17,432 nt of DNA from JALOAD01 sp023228995 [NCBI: Candidatus Muiribacterium halophilum] (GCA_023228995.1 JALOAD010000064.1:1-17432); one strand, 5' to 3'; positions 7,353 through 15,165 are shown, counted from the stretch's first letter. Notes: generated from the letters alone by a model not told the origin. A program made the numbers and translations.

Positions 7353-8057
7353 TTATATCTTACCTAAATTTTTCAATTTATAACGACTTGAATATTGGTA
7401 AAAAGCTTGTTTATTTGTCACCTTATGAGAAAAGAAATATTCTTCAATCTCTTTATAGATTGATTTCATGTTTATTGGTAATTGATAATATGCATACAAT
7501 CTATATTTAATGTATTCAATAGGTAAATCAAAATCAAAAACCCATTCATAATCAATAATATAATATATATCATTCTTCTTTATAAGGTTTGAAAAAATAA
7601 AATCTATATTTGAAACTCCATCAAATACTTTTTCCCCCTTTAAAAACTCATCAGAAGAGACATTAAAATAATAAATAATATCTGAATTATTTTCAGGCTT
7701 CTCAACTATTTTAATCTTAAAATTACTCTCTATTTTTTTCATAAATAATTCGATAAATACTATTTGTTCATCTTTTGATAAATAATTAAATTCTTGTTCT
7801 AAAGAAATGCCATCAATATATTCAAAAGTTATGCTCATTTCATCATTTTTAAGAATCTTTGCTAACTTAAAATTAGAAGACACTATAGATTCACTTAATT
7901 TATGATGACTTGTTATCATTTTCATTAAATGAGGAATAGCTTCCATGCATAAAGCTCTTTTTTCGACATATAAGGTAGCATTTTTCTCATAGATAATAGT
8001 ACCAATTTGATATTCTTTAGCTCTATTATTATTATTTTTCACATAAATTATTTTCAC
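7353..8057 (-). CDS. kinase-like protein, possible second half of a WbdD-type methyltransferase-kinase
   Basis: This 234-residue protein has a protein-kinase-like layout. It has a candidate ATP-anchoring lysine in LYVEKRAL (K33) with an acidic partner E39. The hinge-like stretch is ITFEYIDG, the catalytic-loop pattern is D152-x4-N157 in SNIDFIFSN, and the metal-binding aspartate D169 is in IIDYEW, at the DFG position. This matches the aminoglycoside-phosphotransferase/lipopolysaccharide-kinase type rather than Ser/Thr kinases. The start is GTG at 8057, directly after the TAA of the upstream methyltransferase and in the same frame, with GAGGA inside the upstream gene's last codons. In WbdD-like O-antigen chain terminators, a methyltransferase and a kinase occur in one polypeptide in this order. 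The gene is notably AT-rich. Kinase activity is inferred, not shown. Confidence 0.65.
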   Translation of the reverse strand: MKIIYVKNNNNRAKEYQIGTIIYEKNATLYVEKRALCMEAIPHLMKMITSHHKLSESIVSSNFKLAKILKNDEMSITFEYIDGISLEQEFNYLSKDEQIVFIELFMKKIESNFKIKIVEKPENNSDIIYYFNVSSDEFLKGEKVFDGVSNIDFIFSNLIKKNDIYYIIDYEWVFDFDLPIEYIKYRLYAYYQLPINMKSIYKEIEEYFFSHKVTNKQAFYQYSSRYKLKNLGKI

Positions 8058-8942
8058 TTATTCCTCACATATCACTAAAAATGAATTTGCAAAAAATTCA
8101 TATTGGCTATTTTTAATTATTTCTTTATATGCAGATGTTTCATCAAATAAGTGATATCGACTGCTATCAAAATTTGGAGAAACTGCTAAATTACTATGTT
8201 CTGAAGGTAAATAATTTGATGAATAAATTTCTAAAGGTAATTTATAGTCAGGGTGTGGATAGAAAAAATCTTGTTTGCTATAGCCACTAGAAGTTAAAAG
8301 GTTTTCTAATTCAACTTTCCCAAATGTTTTTACTTTTGAAGTGTGTTTATAACCAGTTATTCCATCAAATTCGATACCTGTGTGATCTTCTTTTGCCCCT
8401 GCAAAGTATTTTAATCCAAATTTGTTTTCAATGGCAATAATAAGTTTTCCGGTTGGCTTTAAATAATGTTTAATATTTTTCAAGAATTCCAGATAAGGAT
8501 CCTTTCCTTTTGTAAAATTTCCTGCATATTCAAGAACACCTATTAGGGTTATATAATCAAATTTCTCAGTTATTTCCATATCATTTAAATTACCCACTAA
8601 AATTTCAAAGTTTTGATATTGTCTATTGCGTTCTAAATTAATTTGGGACCTCAGTTTTGAAAGCTCTATGACTTTTACCGACTGAAGCTTTTGACAAAAA
8701 AGTCCAGTCAATGCTCCACAGCCACCACCAATTTCTAACAAAGTTTCATTTTTACTAAAAGGATACCAATTTATAATATTATTCCGAATAGATGACAAAT
8801 GATAAAGTATTGGCCATCGATTATCTTGAGACAACACTTTATCAAAATCTGTTTCGTTTTTAACTATTTTTAGTAAATCATTTTCGATTAAACCATCACT
8901 ATATTGATCTTTACCAGAGTAGTAGTTTAAATTTAATTTCAT
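8058..8942 (-). CDS. class I SAM methyltransferase, first half of a WbdD-like pair
   Basis: This is a 294-residue methyltransferase. After an N-terminal NYYSGKDQYSDGLIENDLL segment, motif I is TLLEIGGGCGALTGLF at about residues 67-82. It is followed by VKVIELSKLRS (acidic ribose contact), FDYITLIGVLEYAG and GKLIIAIENKFGLKYFAGA. The C-terminal part includes FGKVELENLLTSSGY and the EIYSSNYLPSEHSN stretch, then ends FLVICEE before TAA. The overall pattern resembles methyltransferase domains that in other bacteria continue directly into a kinase-like domain, as in WbdD, which methylates and phosphorylates the non-reducing end of a polymannose O-antigen. The ATG at 8942 has only a weak ribosome-binding site and follows a 46-base gap containing an 18-bp palindrome. 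The acceptor is unknown. Confidence 0.78.
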   Translation of the reverse strand: MKLNLNYYSGKDQYSDGLIENDLLKIVKNETDFDKVLSQDNRWPILYHLSSIRNNIINWYPFSKNETLLEIGGGCGALTGLFCQKLQSVKVIELSKLRSQINLERNRQYQNFEILVGNLNDMEITEKFDYITLIGVLEYAGNFTKGKDPYLEFLKNIKHYLKPTGKLIIAIENKFGLKYFAGAKEDHTGIEFDGITGYKHTSKVKTFGKVELENLLTSSGYSKQDFFYPHPDYKLPLEIYSSNYLPSEHSNLAVSPNFDSSRYHLFDETSAYKEIIKNSQYEFFANSFLVICEE

Positions 8943-8962
8943 TTATCAATCTTTATTTTAAA

Positions 8963-8980
8963 TTTGAATATATATTCAAA
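8963..8980. repeat. 18-bp perfect palindrome in the tylF-like/methyltransferase gap
   Basis: TTTGAATATATATTCAAA equals its own reverse complement over 18 bases. It lies in the 46-base gap between the TylF-like stop (8989) and the next ATG (8942). It could be a weak hairpin or an operator-like site. There is no U-run to make it a classical terminator, and in such AT-rich DNA chance is possible. Confidence 0.4.
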
Positions 8981-8988
8981 GGGTTCAA

Positions 8989-9672
8989 TTATACTTTTAT
9001 AAAATAAGGATTGCCTGTAATACTTATTTTTAGATTCTTATAATTATCCCCTAAAAATTCTTTAGTAGCTATTCTCGCACCAGGGAAGCTTTCATCTATA
9101 TTTTCATCAAATAAAAAATCATCAAATACTATAATTCCACCTTTGGATACTTTATCATAAAGATTTTCTAAAGTATCCTTATAAGATTGGTAAAGATCTC
9201 CGTCAACATGCAAAAGGGCTATTGGACTATCAGGATGACTTGGTAAAGAATCACCAAAAAACCCTTTTTTTAATTCTAATGGATAGTTTTCTAAAGACAA
9301 ATTAGCTTCAGATAAAACAGTTCTTATAAAATCTTCGGAGTATTTGTATTTTCCACTTGGTGAACTAGACCACTCACCTGCTTTTGGGTTTCTTTTTGAA
9401 TTATCTTCCTTTAATGGTTCTGGAAATCCCTCAAAGCTATCATATCCAAAAATATTTCTTTTTCTACCAAGAAACTCATTAATTGCTGTTATAACCAATA
9501 AAGATCTTCCTCTTCCAATACCACACTCAACTATATCTCCTGGAATATCTTTTATTAATTCAAAGAAATTCCACCAATATAATACGTTTGAAATATTTCC
9601 TAAATTTAATTGATGAAACTTTTCATCAATTTCAGCATTGTGATTACACTCATATTTTCTTAAATTTTCCAT
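8989..9672 (-). CDS. TylF/MycF-family sugar O-methyltransferase
   Basis: This 227-residue protein is of the Methyltransf_TylF family (macrocin O-methyltransferase type), metal- and SAM-dependent enzymes that methylate sugar hydroxyls. Motif I is DIVECGIGRGRSLLV at residues 47-61, followed by the family hallmark IFGYDSFEGFPEP. The metal-binding residues are visible as LLHVDGDLYQSY (155-164) and IIVFDDF (180-186). The C-terminus contains PGARIATKEFLGD, the typical FPGAR-like block. Length is normal. AGGGA lies 7 bases before the ATG at 9672. Neighbouring glycan genes suggest that an O-methylated residue decorates the polymer; the hydroxyl position cannot be told from sequence. Confidence 0.88.
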   Translation of the reverse strand: MENLRKYECNHNAEIDEKFHQLNLGNISNVLYWWNFFELIKDIPGDIVECGIGRGRSLLVITAINEFLGRKRNIFGYDSFEGFPEPLKEDNSKRNPKAGEWSSSPSGKYKYSEDFIRTVLSEANLSLENYPLELKKGFFGDSLPSHPDSPIALLHVDGDLYQSYKDTLENLYDKVSKGGIIVFDDFLFDENIDESFPGARIATKEFLGDNYKNLKISITGNPYFIKV

Positions 9673-9702
9673 TTTTATCCCTATTTTAGCTTCTAGTTAT
9701 TT

Positions 9703-11394
9703 TTATAATTCATCTAAAAAATTATAAAATTTGTCCCTTGGCGAACTATATTTATCTATAAAATTATTTCTGGCATAAATTACCTTCTCGCTATTCCACC
9801 ATACAATAGGGTCATCTATTACGTTCTCTATTAACTTTGCCATTTTATATGGACAAGTTTGTAATATACCAACCTCTTCTAATTGTTGAAACAAATCAAT
9901 ATATTGTTTTTCTACAAAAGCGTGGTCTTTGCTATATAATGCAATAGTTGGAGCTCCATGATATAATGTCTCAAAAAAAACTGTTCCTATGTTTCCAACT
10001 ATAACTAACTTACAGGTATCAATGAACTTAAGATTTCCATATCCAAGCTCTTGCTCATTTGTCAATATTTTACAGTTTTTAAAAATATGATTATACTCGT
10101 TATTAAAACCACGATCTTTTCCTCTAAATTTAGGATACTCTTTATAGGTAATTTGTTTAGCATAATTCTGAGATATACTTTCCATAAGGGTTTTAATATT
10201 ATTATAGTAATTTTCTTGCGCTGAATTATTTATATAATGACAAGCTAAAAAATCAGTATCATATAAAAAAACATTACCATAACATACAAACAGTACATTA
10301 CTTTCGTGTGTCTTGCCATCGTATTTTTTGTCAGGATTCAATCTCCACATACCGGTTGGAATTAAATTACTTATAAAACTATCTTTCCATCCATAAGATA
10401 TATATTTATCCACCATTGAATGAGAAAATAGAGCATAATTATTTTTAAAATAATGAGTATGTCCATGTTCTAAAGAATAGTGCTTTACATTCTTTTCTTT
10501 TGCAATAGCCAAGAATATTGATAATTTATCATTTGAAAGCCAATTTTCGCATAATATATATTTTGCTTCACTAATATCTATTGAATCATATGTCTCATAG
10601 ATATACCTAAATGCCTCAAGATAACTTTTTGGTAATAAAAATTTTAATGATTTTAAAAAAAACTTGTCAAAATCATCAATAAATAAAAAATCTTCAAAGT
10701 CTAATTGTTCTCTTTGCTTATTAGAAATATTAAATCCGGATATGTCTAATTTTGGCATATAAAAGTGATTAATTTTATTATTAAGATTCATCTTAAAGTT
10801 ATCAATATGCGTATCTAATATAGTAGTTTTTGAAAATTTTAACTGACTAAAGTCATATTTTTTGGGATATTTAGCTTCCTCTAAAATATCCATTTGATAC
10901 GCAGTTTGTTTTAAATTAAAATCGGGGTAAAATATATTTATATAAATCGAGAAGATTTGTTCTTGGTAAAAATTACTATTTAATAAATTAACTATACTAT
11001 CTGGGGTGTCAATTGCATAATAGTACAAATCTTTTTTTAAGACATGTGCATCATGATGCAAGGGGTTAAATTTATTAAACTTATTAAATCTAATCCACTG
11101 CGCCATAATTAGTCTTATTAAATATAAATTAAATGCTTTTGTCCAAAATTTTTCTGTTAAAGAAGTATTATGAATCAAATTTAGTTTATCACTCAATAAT
11201 TTTTTATAATATGTATATTTTTTTAAAATAAATTCTGTTTGCTCATGAAGGCCCTTTTCATTTACAATTAGTTCTTCTAGAAAAATACAGTTTTTATTTG
11301 AAAATTTTTTATTTAAAGATCTTGAAGATAAAATAAAATTTTCAGTAGTTTTATCATATTTAGAATACTCTGAAACAATATAAGTAGTTTTCAT
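9703..11394 (-). CDS. LIC12162-family putative transferase
   Basis: This is a 563-residue cytoplasmic protein. The N-terminal part carries FWTKAFNLYLIRLIMAQWIRF (residues 83-103), like the W-rich helix of the LIC12162 family (TIGR04331), large putative transferases of O-antigen loci. The central region has the HG block SLEHGHTHYF (307-316) and DKYISYGWKD. The C-terminal half has LVIVGNIGTVFFETLYHGAP and DDPIVWWNSEKVIYARNNFI, which match the C-terminal sugar-nucleotide-binding-like half of that family. Family members usually show HGGxYG; here it is HGHTHY, so this is a divergent member. AAGGA in the last codons of neuA provides the ribosome-binding site, and the neuA stop is one base away. It could transfer the CMP-nonulosonate made upstream, but that is inference from position. 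Confidence 0.7.
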   Translation of the reverse strand: MKTTYIVSEYSKYDKTTENFILSSRSLNKKFSNKNCIFLEELIVNEKGLHEQTEFILKKYTYYKKLLSDKLNLIHNTSLTEKFWTKAFNLYLIRLIMAQWIRFNKFNKFNPLHHDAHVLKKDLYYYAIDTPDSIVNLLNSNFYQEQIFSIYINIFYPDFNLKQTAYQMDILEEAKYPKKYDFSQLKFSKTTILDTHIDNFKMNLNNKINHFYMPKLDISGFNISNKQREQLDFEDFLFIDDFDKFFLKSLKFLLPKSYLEAFRYIYETYDSIDISEAKYILCENWLSNDKLSIFLAIAKEKNVKHYSLEHGHTHYFKNNYALFSHSMVDKYISYGWKDSFISNLIPTGMWRLNPDKKYDGKTHESNVLFVCYGNVFLYDTDFLACHYINNSAQENYYNNIKTLMESISQNYAKQITYKEYPKFRGKDRGFNNEYNHIFKNCKILTNEQELGYGNLKFIDTCKLVIVGNIGTVFFETLYHGAPTIALYSKDHAFVEKQYIDLFQQLEEVGILQTCPYKMAKLIENVIDDPIVWWNSEKVIYARNNFIDKYSSPRDKFYNFLDEL

Positions 11395-11395
11395 T

Positions 11396-12112
11396 TTATA
11401 TTATCCTTATCTTTTTATTCATTAAAAATTCAGCGTACTCAAAATCTTCTTTTGTATCTATATCTACTGAAATACTTTCTAGCATTTTATATGCATAAAT
11501 ATTCTCTTTCAAAAACAGGCATCCTTGTTCTAAAAACTTTTTCGTACTGCATATATAAAGTGCACCATTCAATTTATAAATAGTTTTAAAATCTTGACTT
11601 CGTGATTTAATAGCAATATCTTCTAGAAAACTACTCATATCATTATTTTTTGGTAAAACACCACTCCATTGAATAGGGTAACCAACTTCGCAAACTGAAA
11701 CTATTGCATCCGCATTTTTACAAAATAAATACTCTATAGCTTTGTCAATATCTATCTCATCCCTAAGTGGTGATGTTGGTTGCAAAAATATTAAATAGTC
11801 AAAATTTTTATCAAGTTTATTTTGGTAAAACTCTATAGTATGCTTTATTACTTCAGATCTTGTGGAAAAATCATTTGATAGTTTTTTAGGTCTTACAAAT
11901 GGTATACGAGCTCCACAATTCTTTGCAATATTAATAATTTCATCATCATCAGTGCTTACCATCACTTCATCAATATATTTACTTTTTAATCCAGCTTCAA
12001 TACTCCAAGCGATAAGAGGCTTTCCTGCTAAATCAAGTGTATTTTTTCGTGGAAGTCGTTTGCTTCCACCTCGTGCTGGGATTATTGCTAAAAAAGTTTT
12101 ATTATTGTGCAT
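11396..12112 (-). CDS. neuA: CMP-nonulosonate synthetase (acylneuraminate cytidylyltransferase)
   Basis: The enzyme activates a nonulosonic acid with CTP to CMP-sugar plus pyrophosphate in the cytoplasm. The CTP-binding loop LAIIPARGGSKRLPRKN is at residues 8-24, followed by VMVSTDDDEI (51-60), the LQPTSPLR block (110-117), LNGALYI (181-187) and the C-terminal SVDIDTKEDFEYAE with metal-binding acidic residues. I place the start at the ATG at 12112 (238 residues), because AAGGA lies 8 bases upstream and family proteins begin just before the PARGGSK loop. An upstream in-frame TTG at 12193 would add 27 residues with no family counterpart, encoded by a decayed gene. The product may act on neuraminic or legionaminic acid; motifs do not discriminate, although pseudaminic acid is less likely given the synthase type nearby. 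Confidence 0.88.
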   Translation of the reverse strand: MHNNKTFLAIIPARGGSKRLPRKNTLDLAGKPLIAWSIEAGLKSKYIDEVMVSTDDDEIINIAKNCGARIPFVRPKKLSNDFSTRSEVIKHTIEFYQNKLDKNFDYLIFLQPTSPLRDEIDIDKAIEYLFCKNADAIVSVCEVGYPIQWSGVLPKNNDMSSFLEDIAIKSRSQDFKTIYKLNGALYICSTKKFLEQGCLFLKENIYAYKMLESISVDIDTKEDFEYAEFLMNKKIRII

Positions 12113-12303
12113 CAAGATTTTCCTTATAGTTTTATGATTGTAACTAGTATCATCATACAAATCACCAATCACACTAATCCCCAATTTATGCAAATTACTA
12201 CTTTGTAAGGCATGTTAAATTGCACTTTATTCGATAGCGACTTAAAGTCTTTTTTAGTGCAGATATCACAATTGGAATCAGCTAGTAAATCATAATTCAA
12301 GAG
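12113..12303 (-). pseudogene. remnant of a zinc-ribbon sugar methyltransferase N-terminus
   Basis: Between the CBS-aminotransferase stop (12297) and the neuA start, the minus strand reads an open stretch beginning LNYDLLADSNCDICTKK, then KVQFNMPYKVVICINWGLV, then TGA at 12171-12169. The pattern C-x2-C, P-[YL]-K-V-V-I-C-x2-[CW]-GLV matches the N-terminal zinc ribbon of class I methyltransferases common in glycan loci (usually LP-K-VICKxCGLVY). The fourth zinc cysteine is replaced by tryptophan, the frame then stops, and the SAM domain is absent. I read it as the residue of a deletion. The identification rests on one short motif, so confidence is moderate. Confidence 0.5.
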
Positions 12304-13706
12304 ATATTCATAAAAATCTTTTTTATCTCTTTTATACTCTTCAAACTCTCATAAGTAGGTAGATTCAACCCTACTTTTGAAAGTCTATGAGCAACTACTG
12401 TTTCATTTTTACAATACTTTTTATAAATTTCCATATCACTAAGTGGATAAAAAAACGGTCTTGCATCTATCCCTTTTTCTTTTAGTTGTGCAATATATTT
12501 TTTTCTATCTATACTCTCATCAAGTAAAACGCTTACAAGCCAAGTTATTCTTCTATGTTTTTCTAAATCATTTTGAAAAGTAAATTTATCCTTATCTAAT
12601 ATCTCTCTATAGTTTTCTTCATATTTTCGTCTATTTTTATGAATCTCTTCTATTCTTTCAAGCTGAGCTAATCCTATAGCTGCTTGAAGATTTGTAATAC
12701 GGTAATTATAACCTATCACATCATGCCAGTATCTTTTAGTTTTACTCATACCATGGTCTCTTAAGACTCTCATCCTTTCATCTAGTTCTGGATTGTTTGT
12801 CACACACATGCCACCCTCTCCAGTTGTAATAACTTTATTTCCAAAAAATGAAAAGCACCCTATATCTCCAAAACTTCCAACTTTTTTGCCATCATACATA
12901 GCACCGTGAGCTTCTGCACAATCTTCTATCACTTTTAGATTATATTTTTTAGCTATCTTCATAATAGCATCCATGTTACAACTTTGTCCATAGATATGTA
13001 CAGGCATGATAGCTTTGGTTTTTGGAGTGATAGCTTTTTCTATCTCTTGGGGGTTTATACACCAGCTTGATTCTTCAACATCAACTATTACTGGAGTTGC
13101 GTTGGCATGTAGCACCGTGTTAATAGTTGCTGCAAATGTAAGGTCAGGTACTATCACTTCATCACCCACACCAATTCCCAGAGCAATAAGTGCTAAATGA
13201 ATAGCCACAGTACCATTGGAGCAAGCTACACCATAATCACAATCACTATACGATGAAAACTCATTTTCAAATCTTGTTATATACTCTCCACTACTAGAAA
13301 TCCAAGTACTCATAAATGCATCTGTTAGGTATTTAAACTCATTTCCATTAAGATTTGGAATAGCTACTGGAAAATATACATTTTGTTTATATTCAAAATA
13401 ATTTATCACTTCCATCTGCTCATTTATTAAAGGTATTATTTTGATTTTATGATCAATTCTTTTTTGTAAAGATTCATAACTATCAGATATATAACCATAG
13501 GTAAACTCTTTTAAAATAATATTTTCAACTCTCTCTTGAAGTCCAATATCTTTTAGTAAAGCTCTTCTTATATCGCCATCTGTAACAGTTCCACATAGTT
13601 TATTTTGCTCATCTACTACAAAAGCTATCCCCACTGCATTTTCATTGATAACTTTCATAACCTCTATTAAGCTGTCTTTTTTTTTACATATCATTTTTTC
13701 TATCAT
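12297..13706 (-). CDS. CBS-domain/DegT aminotransferase fusion
   Basis: This is a 469-residue protein of two parts. Residues 1-110 are a CBS-domain pair: VGIAFVVDEQNKLCGTVTDG with DIRRAL in the first repeat, and KIKIIPLINEQMEVINYFEY closing the second. Residues 111-469 are a complete DegT/DnrJ/EryC1 aminotransferase. It has STWISSSGEYITRFE, ACSNGTVAIHLALIALG, the PLP-contact aspartate in VIEDCAEAHGA, Schiff-base lysine K291 in FSFFGNKVITTGEGGM, then DVIGYNYRITNLQAAIGLAQ and RPFFYPLSD. The catalytic part closely recalls perosamine-synthase-type enzymes. The CBS pair resembles the one fused to the PtmE-type nucleotidyltransferase of legionaminate pathways. CBS pairs commonly bind adenine nucleotides, so allosteric control is possible. 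An ATGA overlap couples it to the TIM-barrel gene. An A9 run lies at codons 8-10. Confidence 0.85.
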   Translation of the reverse strand: MIEKMICKKKDSLIEVMKVINENAVGIAFVVDEQNKLCGTVTDGDIRRALLKDIGLQERVENIILKEFTYGYISDSYESLQKRIDHKIKIIPLINEQMEVINYFEYKQNVYFPVAIPNLNGNEFKYLTDAFMSTWISSSGEYITRFENEFSSYSDCDYGVACSNGTVAIHLALIALGIGVGDEVIVPDLTFAATINTVLHANATPVIVDVEESSWCINPQEIEKAITPKTKAIMPVHIYGQSCNMDAIMKIAKKYNLKVIEDCAEAHGAMYDGKKVGSFGDIGCFSFFGNKVITTGEGGMCVTNNPELDERMRVLRDHGMSKTKRYWHDVIGYNYRITNLQAAIGLAQLERIEEIHKNRRKYEENYREILDKDKFTFQNDLEKHRRITWLVSVLLDESIDRKKYIAQLKEKGIDARPFFYPLSDMEIYKKYCKNETVVAHRLSKVGLNLPTYESLKSIKEIKKIFMNIS

Positions 13707-14554
13707 TTTATTATCTCTTGTAGTAGATCATATGTTTCTTTAATGCTACCTAGACCATCATATATTTCTAATGTAAAATTTTTATTTTTCAAATCTTGTT
13801 CTTTTAGTAACTGTACCAGAGTAGAATCTTTTTGGAGCTTTTGATTTAAATCATGCAAAGCATCATTATCACTTATATGAATATAATCGCTTTGGTTTAT
13901 CATATAGTTTAGTTCATCTTCAAAATTTAACTCTAATGTATTTGAACTAACTTTTAAGTGTGCCACATCCAAAAGTAGATTAAAATCAATTTTGTTTTTT
14001 AATTCATCATATTCATTTGAACTTGCAAGCATAAAAATATTATCACCATTGTAAGTTTTATAATTAGTAGATGAGAATACATTATTTTCCACATACAACT
14101 TCACATCACCTGCTAATGTTTGAAGTTCTTTAAAGCCATCACAAAACCTTTGCATAGCATTATTTTTATCAAAAAGACTATCTTTAGATATTTTCTTCCC
14201 TATTTCACTTACTTTAATATCTATAAAAAAACCTGCATGAAAACCAAACTTCTTAGCACCTAATTTTTTTGACAACTTTATAGATTTTACCAAATGGTTA
14301 AAAGTTTTTTCATAGATCTCATCATTTAAAGAAGCGAGGTTAAGTACAAAGTGTTCTTTTGGAGGTGGAAAATAGTTATGACAAATATAATTTAAATTAT
14401 ATTTTTCTTTCAACTCAAGTAAATCATCTACAAAACCATCGTAATATTCTGTACCACCTGATAATTCAATATTTTTAAAACCACTATCTATAAGCTCTTG
14501 AACAGAATCTTTTATTTTTTTGAATTTTGTACATGATGAAGATACATAGATCAT
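13703..14554 (-). CDS. xylose-isomerase-like TIM-barrel sugar isomerase/epimerase
   Basis: This is a 283-residue protein of the AP_endonuc_2/xylose-isomerase-like TIM-barrel superfamily, which contains sugar and sugar-phosphate isomerases and epimerases. The barrel strands carry candidate ligands: KNIELSGGTEYY, YICHNYFPPPKE, KKFGFHAGFF, LYVENN (Glu), FNLLLDVAHLKVS (Asp and His), YIHISDNDALHD (His and Asp) and FTLEIYDG (Glu). This E/D/H/E pattern is that of a single divalent-metal site. It has 4-base ATGA overlaps at both ends, between the NeuD-like and CBS-aminotransferase genes. It therefore probably acts in nonulosonate precursor synthesis, where a NeuC-type hydrolysing epimerase would otherwise be expected. 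Its substrate is not deducible from sequence. Confidence 0.75.
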   Translation of the reverse strand: MIYVSSSCTKFKKIKDSVQELIDSGFKNIELSGGTEYYDGFVDDLLELKEKYNLNYICHNYFPPPKEHFVLNLASLNDEIYEKTFNHLVKSIKLSKKLGAKKFGFHAGFFIDIKVSEIGKKISKDSLFDKNNAMQRFCDGFKELQTLAGDVKLYVENNVFSSTNYKTYNGDNIFMLASSNEYDELKNKIDFNLLLDVAHLKVSSNTLELNFEDELNYMINQSDYIHISDNDALHDLNQKLQKDSTLVQLLKEQDLKNKNFTLEIYDGLGSIKETYDLLQEIIK

Positions 14555-15165
14555 TTTATTTTCCTTGCAGGATTACCAACATAAGTACCTGGCTCTGTTA
14601 TATTGTTTATAACTATTGCACCTGCTCCTATTATTACATTATCACAAATTGAAATTTTATCTATTATTACAGCTCCTACACCAATAAAACATCTATTTCC
14701 AATAGTTACTCTTCCACAAATTTTTGCACCTACTGAGATATGATTGTGGCTTCCTATTTTTACTTCATGCTCTAAAATTGCTGATGTATTTATAATATTA
14801 TTTTCAACTATCTCAACATGGGAATTTATATATGAGTTAGCTAATATTTGATTTGATTTTCCTATTTTGATATCTTTCTCAAGATAAGCTTTTTCATGAA
14901 TTAGATTATCTTGGATAACTCTGTTTACAAATAATTCAAAATATTTTTCTCTCTTTTTATTATCACCAATAGAAATAAAAACAGCATCATCCTTGGTAAT
15001 ATCAGAAACTCTTCCAATTAGTTTAATATCACTTATATATTCATCAATATTGCTATTAAAAGTATCATCGTATATTTTTAGAATTCCATATGGATAATAT
15101 TGTTTTATTAAATTTATTGAGGACCTCGTATGTCCACCTGCACCTACAATGGCTATATTTTTCAT
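14551..15165 (-). CDS. neuD: NeuD/PglD-family sugar acyltransferase
   Basis: This is a 204-residue protein with the two-part NeuD/PglD build. The N-terminal Rossmann-like UDP-sugar-binding part starts NIAIVGAGGHTRSSINLI. From about residue 95 a left-handed beta-helix of hexapeptide repeats (IGKSNQI, IVENNIINTS, VKIGSHNHISVGA, VTIGNRCFIGVGAVI) ends with the typical EPGTYVGNPARKIK. A catalytic-histidine candidate lies in LEHEVKIGSHNHIS. Relatives N-acetylate UDP-4-amino sugars (PglD, LegH) or O-acetylate sialic acid (NeuD). The presence of an aminotransferase two genes on favours N-acylation, so the gene symbol is by family only. It overlaps neuB and the TIM-barrel gene by ATGA at either end. 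Confidence 0.8.
   Translation of the reverse strand: MKNIAIVGAGGHTRSSINLIKQYYPYGILKIYDDTFNSNIDEYISDIKLIGRVSDITKDDAVFISIGDNKKREKYFELFVNRVIQDNLIHEKAYLEKDIKIGKSNQILANSYINSHVEIVENNIINTSAILEHEVKIGSHNHISVGAKICGRVTIGNRCFIGVGAVIIDKISICDNVIIGAGAIVINNITEPGTYVGNPARKIK

Noticed and set aside
9344-9613. Plus-strand open frame of 89 codons inside the TylF-like gene
   Set aside because: Antisense to conserved methyltransferase motifs; no independent evidence of coding.
12113-12193. Longer neuA starting at TTG 12193 with 27 extra residues
   Set aside because: The ATG at 12112 has a good AAGGA and fits the family length; the extra residues come from a decayed gene.
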